A stretch of DNA of 64,000 nucleotides from Nymphaea colorata (GCF_008831285.2 NC_045148.1:7507001-7571000); one strand, 5' to 3'. Numbered from the stretch's first letter, positions 53,146 through 64,000 are shown. Numbers and translations: made by a program. Notes: generated by a model from the letters alone, not told the origin.

Positions 53146-53340
53146 ACTAAAAAAGCCTGTTTGGCAACAATAACACATTGTTATGTTATATGTTATATAG
53201 TTAATGTCTCTTAAAAAATTAAAATTTATTGAAAAATTATTTCTACAATGAGTGCCTACAGATTCATATATAATAGATTCATGAAACATTTATATATTCA
53301 TGAAACATTTATATGTTGTTTCTGTTGCCAAAAGGCTCCT
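53146..53340. mobile_element. MITE-like element, GTTTGGCA inverted ends
   Basis: The left part AGCCTGTTTGGCAACAATAA pairs with the reverse complement of the right end (AGGAGCCTTTTGGCAACAGA). Flanks AAATAATC (53138-53145) and AAATAATT (53341-53348) match at seven of eight bases, compatible with an hAT-size target duplication. Related to 52718-52938. Confidence 0.5.
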
Positions 53341-53938
53341 AAATAATTCATAAAATATTGTTTGGCAGTTGATGCACAATAACGTTTTTACGAGGAAAAG
53401 TAAAAGAATTCTACTTTCCATGTTTGTGACGACTTACATGAGTAAAAAGTTAGAAACCCGTCAAGATTGAAAAGAGACAAAATTCTAGCTTCAAATTAAA
53501 GACTCCAAAAAACCGTAATCTAAATGTTTGAATTCCGACGGGCGTTAGAGATATATAAATTAGTCTTCGTGGCACTCTAGTACACAAATATTAAGCTTTT
53601 AGTATCGGCAACATTTCTTCATTGATAAACTAAAGACAAAGATGTGATTTTCAAAATCTTTATGGAACTATTTAAACATGATCTAAGAAACATCTTTTAT
53701 CCTTGTTGTGACTATGACTTTATAAACATCTTTTATCCTAAAGAGGTGAAATTTTGATGCTAAAGTAATTTTTTTTTGTTTGTTAACTTCTCAATGCCCA
53801 AAACAAAAGCTCCATGAAATCAAATTAACAAATGTGGTAAATAGAAAAAATCCACAAACGCTACCATAGGTATTTTACATGCCTTGAAAAATCATGGTTG
53901 TTAATTTGCTATTTGTTAAGCTTCATATCAGTGGCGTA

Positions 53939-54071
53939 GCCACATTGTGACTGGTGTGGACTTGAAATAGGAATATTAAGTATTTACCCTTATATATATA
54001 TAAGTGCCCCACTAGATTTGAGTATTTTTAAACAAGTGCTCCTCCAGCGAATATTTCTGGCTCCGCTACTG
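53939..54071. mobile_element. hAT-type MITE with intact 8-bp target duplication
   Basis: CAGTGGCGTAGCCA at the left and a right end with reverse complement CAGTAGCGGAGCCA, flanked by perfect CTTCATAT repeats (53931-53938 and 54072-54079). The interior shares 'aagtgccccac', 'tatttttaaacaagtgc' and CTCCAGC with 19104-19260. Confidence 0.88.
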
Positions 54072-54079
54072 CTTCATAT

Positions 54080-55590
54080 TACATCTGTGCAGTTTGTTCT
54101 ATGAAAACCGCTAAGATAAAAAAAAAAAATAATGTGGTTGGAAAATCATCACTCCCTTTTCATTTATATTTAAAGTCACCTTTTATGTTGATAACTATGT
54201 TGAAAATGAGGAATTTTCAAATGGAAACCTTTAAAATCCACCTTGCACTCCATATGTTCGTCACTCCCAATAGTTATATTATTCAAACATGTTGCAAATG
54301 AACAAAGTTTTGACAATTCAAAATTTGTCTCGTATGAAATAAACCTATTTGAATCTAAACCAATTTAGATTAAGAAAGGAAATCTTAGAGACTTCACATC
54401 TAATTAATGAAAAGTACACGAAGTTCCCCAATGGTTGTACTTCTAATACCTCATGCTCTTACTTTCATAGCCAGTGGATCAGGGGCGGAGGCAAGGTAGA
54501 GCCCGCACGGATCTTGACCCTACCTCAAAAAATTTATTTTTAACAAATTTACATGTAAATTTAAAAACAATTTACTTGTTTTATATAAAAAATTTGAAAC
54601 ATGATATTTTGGCCTTGTTCAAAATTTTGAAACTTTAATTCGGTCTGCCTCATGAAAAATTTCTGGCTCCGCCCCTACAATAGATTGAAAGCATAGACAA
54701 ATACTTTGCACTGAAAGTAATTGAATTTCCATGCTTCTTAATTATTTTAATCAAACATGTTCAGAATTGACTATCGAAGACTTCTCTCACAAGAAATTGA
54801 GTATCTTGAAGAACAAAAACAAGAATAACCAGTTGAACTTTCGAATATGTAGAATTTTTATTTCTTCCATATCAAATATGAAAGCTTTTCTTCACATGGG
54901 TATGGGACCAATGGACGCCGAACATCGTATGAACAATGGATGAAGTTAGAGAATGAAAGTGACCCAGTTAATTGATGCCAAGCAGTGTAGATTATATTGC
55001 AAAATTTATGAAAAATTGCCAGAAAATCAAGCAAAACAAATAAAACGAAAAAATTTGCAAGATTTTGAAAATCTCGTCAAACATAAAAATCTTACATCTG
55101 TGCAGTTTGTTCTATGAAAACCGCTAAGACAAAAAATAATAATAATAATTTAGTTTGGTAAACCATCACTCCATTTTCATTTATATCTAAACTAAAGTCA
55201 CCCTTGTTCAAAGTATAAGGAAAATTTTCTTTTAGATTAAGAAAGAAGTCTTAGAGACTTCAGTTTGCACTGAAAGTAATTGCATTTCCACGCTTCTTAA
55301 CTATTCTAATCAAACATGTTCAGTGTGCAGACTATCGAAGACTTCTCTCTCAAGAAATTGAGTATCTTGGGAAACAAAAAAATTAATAACCAGTTGAACT
55401 TTTGAACATGTAACACTTTTTAAAGCGTTTCTTCACATGGGCATGTGCCCATTGGATGACGTTAGAAGATGAAAGTGAACCCGTTAATCGATGTTAGCAG
55501 ATATTGCGAAATTTTTGAAAATTTACCAGAAAATCAAGTAAAGCGGAAAAAAATTGCAAGATTTTGAAAATCTGTCAAAATAAAAATTTA
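54080..55590. repeat. Large diverged tandem duplication
   Basis: Unit A (54080-55090) and unit B (55093-55590) share in order: 'tacatctgtgcagtttgttc', 'tatgaaaaccgctaaga', 'tagattaagaaag', 'atcaaacatgttcag', 'gactatcgaagacttctctc', 'aagaaattgagtatcttg' and 'ttgcaagattttgaaaatct'. Unit B is shorter through internal deletions and lacks the hAT MITE at 54480. No protein is evident. The block ends about 400 bp before the first DUF26 gene. Confidence 0.8.
54480..54677. mobile_element. hAT-type MITE inside the tandem duplication
   Basis: Starts CAGGGGCGGAGGCAAGG and ends with a segment whose reverse complement reads TAGGGGCGGAGCCAG. Flanks CAGTGGAT (54472-54479) and CAATAGAT (54678-54685) match at six of eight bases, an aged target duplication. 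Best copy of the subfamily also seen at 9195 and 19690. Confidence 0.7.
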
Positions 55591-56000
55591 CGAATTTATC
55601 ATGGTTTTTTCTCAAGATTTTAGTAATTTCTAACTCTGTATTTAAGGTTTTCTATGATTTTTATTGTTTTGTTTAATTGTTAAATTTGTTTCCAGATTTT
55701 TTTCGAGAAAAACAATTTCACTAAAAAGTTACCCAAAAAATTATTTTTTATATTTGTGACAACGATGTCAAGCAGAAACCTTATATGTGCCATCTTGATC
55801 TGATGACTAAAATGCTCTTAATTCACAATAAAAAAAAATTGCTAAAGCAAAAAATCAAAATAAAAAAACAAAAAGACCATTTGAAATTAACAAAATGTCC
55901 GCACTGAACTTCTATTTAAGGGCGTCGTTAAATTATCTATCCACATCGTGTTCTACCAAAAGAGCAGAAATTAAGGAGATCCCGCTTTACTTCTCCCAGC

Positions 56001-58184
56001 ATGAGGCTAGATTTCAGCATCATTCTCCTCCTGATCACTGCTGCCATGATTAAGCACGGCAGGGCTGAGAGCGTCTGCTTCGAAAGCCTCGGATCGTCCA
56101 CCTCGATAGGGAACAGAGAGAGCCTGATCCGCCATCTAGCTGCCAACGTATCCTTCACCGGTTTCACGACCGCAACCGTCGGCCGGCCTCCGGATCAAGT
56201 ACACGGCCTGGGCATGTGCGTTGGCAATGCCTCCGGCATGGACTGCCGAAGATGCGTGACTGAGGCCATCACCTGGGATCTTACGATTCTTACCAACTGC
56301 ACCTCTGCCTTCTCTTGGGAAACGCAATGCATGTGGCGCTACTCCCCGGAGAACTTCGTCGGGGTCGTCGACGTCGAGAACAAAATCGCATCTTACAGCA
56401 TAAACAACGTGACGGAGCATGCTCGGTTCCAGGAGCAGAGGCGGATGTTCCTCAACAATCTTACTGTGTCCACCGTCAGCAACAAGACGGGGTTCATGTT
56501 TTCCATGGGAGAGATTGGCTTCAACGCTTCTCATAAGATAGAAGGATTGGTACAGTGCACAAGGGACATCTCCAAGGCTGGCTGTGGGAATTGTTTGGCA
56601 ACCGTCAGATCTTTTATTGCCGACATTGATGATGATTGGATCAGTCTAGAAGCCGCCACCGGAAGTTGCATGATGCGGTGCCGACTGCAACCAATTGCAC
56701 CGCCTCCGCCGGCCGAGCCATTCAACTACCCGCCGTCGTCATTCGCCTCTAGGGCATTCCGCTCGTTAAACATGCAAGGTACGCCTTCATATGCCAACTT
56801 TTTGTCTTTATCTCTCTCGATTTGACTGCTTGTTCTTTGTAATAATTAGTTGTTCTTGTAATTAGGATTTGACGGCTTGTTCTTGTAATTGTTCTTGTAA
56901 ATTTGACGGCTTGTTCTTGTAATTGTTTTTGTAATTAGGAGACTTTTTCAAATTTTGTTATGTATTTTCATTTTATTGACACTCCTTTTATATACACTTC
57001 AAACATCCTAATTAATTGTCAAACTCTATGGTGAAGAGAACAAAAAAAAAGAACACAAATTAATGGCATAAATCAAAAAGCCTTATTTTATTTTATTTTT
57101 TCAAACGTCCATGCATTCAGAAATCAAGAGTCTTGATGATTTTTTACAAATCTAACATGGCCTACAAACATTGTTTGTAGGGATGTCAACCAATTCTTGA
57201 ATCGGATATATTCGAATACAAATGAAGAAAAGCCGAATTTCAATTTCACAAATAGAATCCAATCCAAATTTGAATCCTAATTTTGAATAAATTTGGCTAA
57301 TTTTCAAAATGAAAGAACATTACATATAAGATATATATTTAAAAATAAATCTGATCTAAATTAGCATCCGAATTTAATTAGGTATTTATGTATATCCAAA
57401 TCTGAATCTAATTGGATGTCATTCCTTAAAGATGAATCTCATAAATCAAATATTAACTTTTTTTTATATTCCTTTTTTTGAAAAGGTTCGGCATATACCA
57501 TCTATATGGGTTTATCTAATTTATATATATATATATATATATTAATTAGATAACCCATATAAATAGTAACAACTTTAGAGGCACATATGGGCTGATATAT
57601 GCAATTCTCCACGCTCCAGCCCACATAAATTGTTTATTTACTTATTAGTACTACATTTTATTTATTTATGCATACCCCTTAAAAGTTTTAATGAAGCATT
57701 AATATCCCTCAGACAGAAATTTCTGGTTCCATGAACGGAAAGGAATGAAATATTCAAAACAGAATCATGGCCGCTCTTCGGCCTCAACCCACGACGGACA
57801 ACATTTGACCTTATAAACACATCTCTGATTTTATAATCCAGGTTAATTTTGTCAATGGTCAGCATATATCATATATTAATTAAAATGATAACATCCCTAA
57901 GATCACACATGTTAACTTCTGAACAATGTTCATGCCATTAATTATTTAATATTGGCTTATATTTGTGCAACTTCAAAATATTGCATGTTAGCAAGAATTC
58001 TCCCTCTAGATCAACCACAAAACGATCAAAACAATTACATGATAATTAAATTTTGTAGAAACAGAGACTGGCTAGCTGACATGGTCTAGCACATGTGCTT
58101 GCAGGAACACCGGTGGGAAAGTTGATAAGAAATCTAGCTATGATCATCATCTCGATGTGGGCTTATGCAGAGTTGCTCTTTTAA
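56001..58184 (+). CDS. Cysteine-rich repeat secretory protein (two DUF26 domains), gene 1
   Basis: Exons 56001-56778 and 58105-58184; the phase-1 junction (G|GT ... AG|GA) gives 858 nt and 285 residues. Signal peptide about 1-22 (MRLDFSIILLLITAAM). DUF26/Gnk2 domain 1 has C73-x8-C82-x2-C85 (CVGNASGMDCRRC), domain 2 has C186-x8-C195-x2-C198 (CTRDISKAGCGNC). A hinge PIAPPPPAEP follows, and exon 2 encodes GTPVGKLIRNLAMIIISMWA then YAELLF. DUF26 proteins act outside the cell in defence, sugar binding or plasmodesmal control. The hydrophobic end with almost no cytoplasmic tail suggests a GPI-attachment signal or a single anchor; this is inference. No kinase domain follows. The exon is GC-rich against an AT-rich background. 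A gene ending in exon 1 by read-through would be 274 residues and soluble. Confidence 0.85.
57177..57440. repeat. GAATCCGAATCC-type dispersed repeat, copy 2
   Basis: Begins GTAGGGATGTCAACCAATTC and ends near AATTGGATGTCATTCC; aligns in the same direction with 10680-10985. Confidence 0.5.
57503..57561. repeat. Hairpin-forming inverted repeat around (TA)n
   Basis: Left arm TATATGGGTTTATCTAATT and right arm AATTAGATAACCCATATA are complementary apart from one extra T, enclosing (TA)n. It would form a long intronic hairpin. Confidence 0.75.
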
Positions 58185-59029
58185 TTAGCCCCTGGTTCTC
58201 TCACTTTGTACAGTAATAAGGAATTAGAACTTAGTTATGAATAAAGAATCCAAGTGTACAACTGATTGACTAGCATCAGTGTTATGCTTAATTAATTTGT
58301 ATTGCTTCTTTCATTTCTCGAGCATTTGCTGATCTGTGTGCTCATGTCATGATTTACGTGTCACATTAACATTGGACCAGGAGCACCCCTGTTACTCAAA
58401 TTCACCTGCAATTTATGTGCAGCCTTTCTACTGGTAAAATCTAGCCTTAAATTTTATGCAAACATTTCGAATTAGTCAGCTTTTAAATTTTATTTTTATA
58501 GATTTTTTTTTGCAAAATAGTGTAAAAAATGCTTAAAATTAAGAAAGCTAACAAGTATTGGAATGGCAAATAAGTATCTTCCAATTTTCAAATGACATGT
58601 ATATTTAAGTGTATTATGTTAATGGGAGCAGAGCCAGGAAATTTTGGCTAATGGGTACTAATTATATAATTTGAAATTTTTTAAAGGGCACGTATATGCA
58701 AAATAGAAAAACTGCCATGAAATTTTAATATAAAAATAAATACATTTTGTGGGCCTATGTGAGCAATTGCCCACATGATGCTCACACCTGTCTCTGTTGT
58801 CTGCTAATCACATGAGTACAAGATTAGATATGACTGTTAGAAGCTGCTAATTTTGAAAGCACTTGCAAAAGTATGAGCCGTCTTATAAAAAATGTCAATC
58901 ATAAAGATAGATTGAGCAAGCACAATAATGCAAGGATGGGTATTATGTCCATGATATATCGAGATCAAATTCAGAAAGTTCTTGCAGAACTATTACTGCG
59001 ATTTTGAAAATGAAAAGAATAATATCAGA
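58185..59029. other. Intergenic sequence between DUF26 gene 1 and the Copia end
   Basis: An eroded hAT-like relic starts near 58626 (GGGAGCAGAGCCAGGAAAT). Nothing else recognised. Confidence 0.35.
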
Positions 59030-59552
59030 ACCTGTACTGAACCAAGATTTGGTATAAAATATATGTGCTCGGAAAGAAGACAACAAACTGGAGAAGAGAT
59101 GTAGATTTTCCTTCGGGACAAAAGTTGTGAATCTCTTGTTGCAGCTCATAAACTCGAGCTAAGTTATACTTATCTCCATACACTTCTTTCACATTGTCCC
59201 ATATTTCTTGCGCAGTCGTAGTATACATAAGGCTTCTTGCAATCTCTGGAATCATTGAATTTAACAACCAGCCCATGACTGCATCATTCTCTAATTCCCA
59301 CTTTTCAAAACAAAGACTATAAATAGCCGGTTTTTTAATTTTCCCATTAGATCGACTACTTAGGAAGAGCTTACAGATTTTGACCAACTGAGATAATCTG
59401 TCCCTGAAAAAGGTTTGGTAGTAATCCGCAGAAGATGATTCTGATCGGAACTCAATTCCTTGATTCTTGGGTAACATCGGTTGCAATCGACTGGAAATTT
59501 TCAGATTCAGCCATGGACAAAATGAGTGAAACTTAACCACGCTCTGATACCA
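59030..59552 (-). pseudogene. Copia primer-binding site and gag fragment
   Basis: On the minus strand a perfect TGGTATCAGAGC (tRNA-Met primer site, 59541-59552) directly follows the LTR. The frame then runs MTWYQSVVKFHSFCPW and on to WELENDAVMGWLLNSMIPEI, ARSLMYTTTAQEIWDNVKEV and YELQQEIHNFCPEGKS, the Copia gag pattern (N-x-x-V-x-x-W-L-L-N-S-M, T-A-x-E-I-W-D, Y-E-L-x-x-x-I). The element stops within gag; pol is absent, so only the 5' end survives. Confidence 0.85.
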
Positions 59553-59885
59553 TGTCACGGATTATCTGCAGAAAAAAACGAGCAAACAATCACACGAACA
59601 CCAAACTTAAGTGGTTCGGCTGTACAGCCTACATCTACGGTGAGGAATAAGGAAAAGACGACTTCATAAAAAGGGTAGGAAATTCAACGGTAACACTAGC
59701 AAACATAACGATTATCGATATTATTGCTGTAAACAGCTCCTCACAATAGTGACCTTTGTAGAAGTTAATATTTAAAGAGATCTTAGCTGCATTATCATTC
59801 ACTCCAGAACGATAATATTTAGGATATACTATCAATATGTGATAGTGTCTATTATAATTAGGTTCACGTCTATCAATATGTGACA
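59553..59885 (-). repeat. 5' LTR of the Copia element
   Basis: 333 bp with plus-strand ends TGTCACGG...GTGACA, i.e. TG...CA termini with a TGTCAC inverted end, adjoining the primer-binding site. A matching second LTR is not present in the window. Confidence 0.65.
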
Positions 59886-60844
59886 GTTTCTATTATAATT
59901 ATGGGCCACTCTAATTACTTATTTTTCTCAAGAGGTAATGTATTGTGGCTATTGGTGAATGTGTGATGAAGGCAAGAGCTTGGGTAAGGAGAAAAGAAGG
60001 AAAGGAGAAGGGAGGAAGAGAGGAACCTGTTCCTGGATGTCTTCTCAAACCCTTTTCTAGGTTCTATAACTATTTTGTTTGTTCTCTCTTGGTTATGACA
60101 AATCAATGGTGAATGTAAGGGATTCTGTTCTCAAAACTGTTGATTTATGGATTGAGACCTTCAAAGAGCTCTTCCTATTGTATTGATCACATTTTTGCAC
60201 CCACCATTTGGGTTTTTTCCATGTAAATTAACTCGTTACCACTTTTTTCTTTGGTTCATATGAATGCAATCTCTGCACCTTGTATTGAAGTTATAGCTTG
60301 TTAACAGTGCTAGCAGTTAGGGTTGTTTATTTTCAGCAGTGCCTTGTAGGTTCTGTCACCAAAACAGTTGCTAGAGTTGTATATTCTGTTGATGCATGCT
60401 CTACGTTGCTAACAAAGGAACGGCTGCAAGGAGAGAGATATTTAACCAGAACTAAATCTGAGAAAGAGTTTACTTTGGATCTACTATAACACATTTATGA
60501 AACATGAATTATTTATGAGAGAAAGAAGGTGTAATTAATTACAGAAATCTTGTTAACTTGATTGCATAATAACTGAGAGAGTCGACCCCTGCCGTTGGAT
60601 ATGGCGATGGACTTTTGTTAGTTTACGTACACATATACTATAATGTAAAAAGAAAAAAGAAGTATATACATATAATGCAAGTATGAGTGCTACATAGTAC
60701 AAACAAGCCTATAAAATTCCAGCCCAGCCCGGCTATTCCGGCCGTGTCTATGTTCGGCTTATTCTAAGCGTAAGCATGGATGAATTTAATTTATTGATTG
60801 GAGCAGCGGACCCACCCAAAGAATTCCGATTAAAATAAATTAGT
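59886..60844. other. Intergenic sequence
   Basis: No gene seen; short frames near 60298 have no recognisable domain. Confidence 0.35.
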
Positions 60845-61175
60845 AATAAATTTTAAATTTTTAAGCTGCTTGAACATGTAAATAAGAAAATTGCTTTGAG
60901 ATGTCAACAATGAAAAAAAAAAAGTACCGAGGAATTACCCGTATGTTGCCCACAGTACCTTCGCCCCAGGATTAGAAGTTTGACGAGTCTAAAAGCCCCA
61001 TGAAAGCACCAGCAATAAATTTTAATTTTTTATGAAGCGTCAACATCTAAATGTAAAAAATTGCTTTGAAGTATCAATATAAAACTACCTGTAGGTAAGT
61101 ACAGGCAATTGTCAACACGTTACTCACACTGCTTCAGATTGAAAGTTTGTCCGGTAAACTTTTCTAAAAGCCTCA
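60845..61175. repeat. Diverged tandem duplication upstream of DUF26 gene 2
   Basis: Two units of about 165 bp (from about 60845 and 61013) share 'aataaattttaa', 'aaaattgcttt(g)gag', a TTGCCCACAG/TGTCAACACG region, AGAAGTTTG/GAAAGTTTG and TCTAAAAGCC. The second unit ends about 220 bp before the start codon. Confidence 0.6.
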
Positions 61176-61393
61176 TTTTATATATATATGTATATATATA
61201 TAAAGCAATCCTCATTGACCTTGAACGTTGGTTTGCAAATTTTGTCAATACGTTTGTGCAAAGCCCACAGTCTCAACTCAAGTCTTCCTGAATCCCACCT
61301 CTCTGTTTGACTCTTTGCTTAGTTTTAAGTATCAAATGTTTTCCTTCTTATCCTTCATCCTTCTTCTCCCTAATCTAAGCGTCCTTCCTTATT

Positions 61394-62711
61394 ATGATGG
61401 CCCTGCCCCTAACCATTTTCTTCCTCCTTCCCATTCTGTCTGCCGGACAGGTCCTCCCTTCCGATGCCTTACCCCCCATAGATTCAGTTTGTTCACTCAT
61501 CAAATGCAACGCCAGTATCACCTACCAACAGAACTTAAACCAGCTTTTTCTTTATCTTCATGCTAACGCCTCTCTCTCTGGCTTCCACACAGCCACTGCC
61601 GGCCAAGGCCGTGACCAAATCTATGGCCTTGCCCTCTGCCGGCCGGATATCCCCAGGAGCAATTGCAGCGAGTGCATTCTACAAGCTATTGAGGTGAGCA
61701 ACCGAACCTGCTGTTCCTACTACTCTTGGTACGACTACTGCCTCTTGCGCTATTCTACCGAGAATTTCATCGGGGAAATGAACAATACGGTCACTATCTT
61801 CTCCGAAAGTGGTAGCTTGGTTCCGGAACCGGCTCTTTTCAAGCAGCAACTGATGCTGCTCATGGCCAACCTATCATCCTTCGCAGCCAGCAATGCGTCT
61901 GGGGGGTTAATGTTTGCCACCGGAGATATCCGTCTCAATGCTTCCAACAATATATACGGCTTGGTGATGTGCACAAGAGACATTTCCTTCGATGGTTGCC
62001 GCATCTGCTTGCGTGGGTTGATCTTCCACGCCAACTTCTTCACCAGATTGTCTGATGGCCGATCTGTCACGCAGAGTTGCGGTGCGATGTACAGTATAGA
62101 CCCATCGTTTCTGCACTTAAACGTTGCAGCTGCGCCACCACCGGCAGCGCCACCGTCCGCCCACCATTCTCCTAAGGAAACAAGCGGTGAGTTCTACATG
62201 TCTTCTGGATGCTTTCTCTCATCCTTTTCATGTTGATCACCCATTAATTATGACTGGAAAGCGAGAAACTCAAAGAAATTTTTTAATTAATTGACATAAA
62301 AGAGTTGGGTATTTTTGTAGCAATATCAGAAACTTAGGTGTATTTTTAATAGTTTCATATGTAAGTGCCAAACGTATATGACAATTTTGAAAATTAGATT
62401 CCGATCCGACCTTGAAGCTATAGTTTGTCTCTTAAAACATTTCTGGTTTCATCCCTATCCATATGCAACTCTAAAAATCAATGAAGATAGTATTTGATAA
62501 TACAAAACTAGTTTTCAGGTACGCCCGTCTTCGATTATAATTTAAGTACAATTCTGCAACTGGGCTTTTCTTCTTTTTTTTTTGGCTGAAAGAGAAAGTA
62601 ACAGCCATTGCTGATCTTTTTCCTTCCATTATTTCAGGGACACAAGGGCTCATGTCAAAGGGGAACATTATTGTGGCTATTATTGTTATTAGTTACTTAA
62701 TCTTCGGGTAG
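61394..62711 (+). CDS. Cysteine-rich repeat secretory protein (two DUF26 domains), gene 2
   Basis: Exons 61394-62186 and 62638-62711; the phase-1 junction (G|GTGAGT ... CAG|GG) gives 867 nt and 288 residues. Signal peptide about 1-19 (MMALPLTIFFLLPILSAGQ; the second ATG at 61397 is an equal start). Domain 1: C82-x8-C91-x2-C94 (CRPDIPRSNCSEC); domain 2: C193-x8-C202-x2-C205 (CTRDISFDGCRIC). A Pro/Ala hinge (APPPAAPPSAHHSP) precedes exon 2, which encodes GTQGLMSKGN then IIVAIIVISYLIFG and stops. Architecture, intron phase and hydrophobic tail match gene 1 6 kb upstream, but the proteins are well diverged, so the duplication is old. Likely secreted and surface-attached (GPI signal or anchor, inferred). 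N-x-S/T sites are frequent (NAS, NRT, NNT, NLS). Confidence 0.85.
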
Positions 62712-64000
62712 TTGGATCCCTTGGTCGATTACCATCTACTTCTCTTTGCTCCTTTCCATGCACCTGACTCAGTAAATGAACGATCCTAGCCGGATAACTT
62801 GCAACTCTGATCACCGAGTTTGCCAACTATTGGTTAACTTTCCCTTGGAACTAACACCAGTGCATGGGTGTGGGCGCATGGGGCAATTTACTTGTACAGT
62901 TGTTCACTTTTTTTGTTTAAATGTTGAGTGTGGTACGCTTACTTACAGATTGATAACATGCTTCATGTTGTAAAAATTTTCATGTCTAAGCTTTCTTTCT
63001 CTCATTAATAAGAACATGTATCTGCTGATATTCATCAACTGTAAAATATATAAAATTAACAAGCATATCAGATGGATTAATCAACTCAAAAATAATTAGA
63101 ATCCGTAGATATACTTGGATCGACCTATGAGTCTGTAACCTTGGTTCATGCAAGATCGGTGAACAATATTAAGCCTATAGTAAGATCCATCTCTGATCGC
63201 TTTCTCCAACATTAAACTAGTTGCATAAAGGAATCCGTGTTACTTTCTGTACTCTCAGTATCACTTCTTCCCCAGTAATTGGGCAATGGGCTGGACTTTC
63301 AACGGATAGTTTTAGGCCTGAACGGGCCAGCCAAAGTTAAAGCTGAAGTCCCCCATTAACGCTAGGGCTTATCTCAGTTACTCTCAGGCTGTCTGTTAAC
63401 GAGTTGGGAGAGCTAGCCGGTCGTCTTCAAGCTCAAAAGGGTTTGTTAGGCTTCTATGAGGCTTCTTGTTATTGTCTCATGAATCTGCCTCAAAACACTA
63501 AGGCAGATTCAGAACATTATATACATGGTCACATTTCTTGTAGTACGATGACAAGTTCTGGAAGATATATAGATTTCAAAACTTTGGAAATGACTGCAAG
63601 AATATTAATTTAGAAAAGAACTAATAGTTTGGTACTATTAGGGCCAGTTTGAATTGATAGAATTAAATACCCAAGTAAAAAGTTCTGGGTACTACCCAAG
63701 TAGAAAGTTCTGGGTACTCAGTACCAGGTTCTTGAAATGTGGAAGTTTTGGGTATACTTCATTTTGTTTGATGGGAAGGAGAAACTAAAGCAATACCTAA
63801 ATATAAAAAAGTGTAACAGTGTCTGTAAGATGATTCATAATATCACCTGCCTTGTTACAACACATAAAATCCACAAATCTGTACTTTTGCACAAATCACA
63901 TCAATTTTTAATTCAATGTAAAAGTGGATTTGCACAACAACAAAATTCGTTCACAACGCCTATAGCAAACAAATGAAACGCACGATATACCATTGTATTA
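62712..64000. other. 3' flank of DUF26 gene 2, no gene
   Basis: AT-rich. At 63640-63730 a TACCCAAGTAxAAAGTTCTGG-type motif is repeated two to three times with a GGGCCAGTTTGAATTGATAG start, probably the end of a further MITE-like element cut by the window edge. Confidence 0.4.

Larger units (their letters stand above)
56779..58104 (+). other. Intron of DUF26 gene 1
   Basis: 1326 bp, GT-AG. It contains tandem TTCTTGTAATT-type units at 56825-56940, a GAATCCGAATCC-type repeat and a hairpin element (listed separately). Confidence 0.6.

Noticed and set aside
56136-56534. 132-codon antisense frame in DUF26 gene 1
   Set aside because: Shadow of the GC-rich coding exon; no independent features.

Overview
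The window is nuclear DNA from a flowering plant. It is AT-rich, with small GT-AG exons separated by long introns, plant-specific families (a GH3 acyl-amido synthetase, DUF26 cysteine-rich secretory proteins), and heavy loading with plant-type mobile DNA: Copia, LINE, CACTA, Mutator-like and hAT-like elements, a TRIM, and long TA/GA/CA microsatellites. I cannot fix the species from the sequence alone. Most of the longer open frames are microsatellite or transposon artefacts. Protein-coding loci I can defend number four, plus one partial gene.

Layout. 1-2.3 kb: LINE endonuclease relic, then the last exon of a GH3-family gene whose earlier exons lie left of the window. 2.3-20.2 kb: gene-poor, with MITE-like repeats, a decayed LINE (6.6-8.4 kb), a CACTA remnant (13.3-13.9 kb) abutting a decayed Copia pol on the minus strand (13.9-16.2 kb), and small hAT MITEs. 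20.8-39.0 kb: one complete six-exon gene for a GID8-like LisH/CTLH/CRA protein (226 residues). It carries a 15.7 kb third intron that holds five copies of one Mutator-like non-autonomous family, an LTR element without recognisable pol, tandem duplications, long microsatellites and a shattered unidentified coding region.

39-56 kb: LINE and Copia fragments. A small plant protein gene lies on the minus strand (44.4-45.0 kb) with a visible TATA box and a 5'UTR intron. A TRIM sits at 47.4 kb, followed by several repeat families and a 1.5 kb tandem duplication. 56.0-62.7 kb: two DUF26 genes in the same orientation with the same architecture (signal peptide, two C-x8-C-x2-C domains, Pro-rich hinge, phase-1 intron, short hydrophobic C-terminal exon). 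A Copia 5' end (LTR, primer-binding site, gag fragment) on the minus strand separates them. 62.7-64 kb: no gene seen.

The genes do not form a pathway. GH3 points to hormone conjugation, GID8 to the GID/CTLH ubiquitin ligase, and the DUF26 pair to the apoplast or cell surface. The most distinctive signals are the Mutator-like family with 9-10 bp target duplications concentrated in one intron, the shared hydrophobic-tail exon of the DUF26 pair, and the TRIM.
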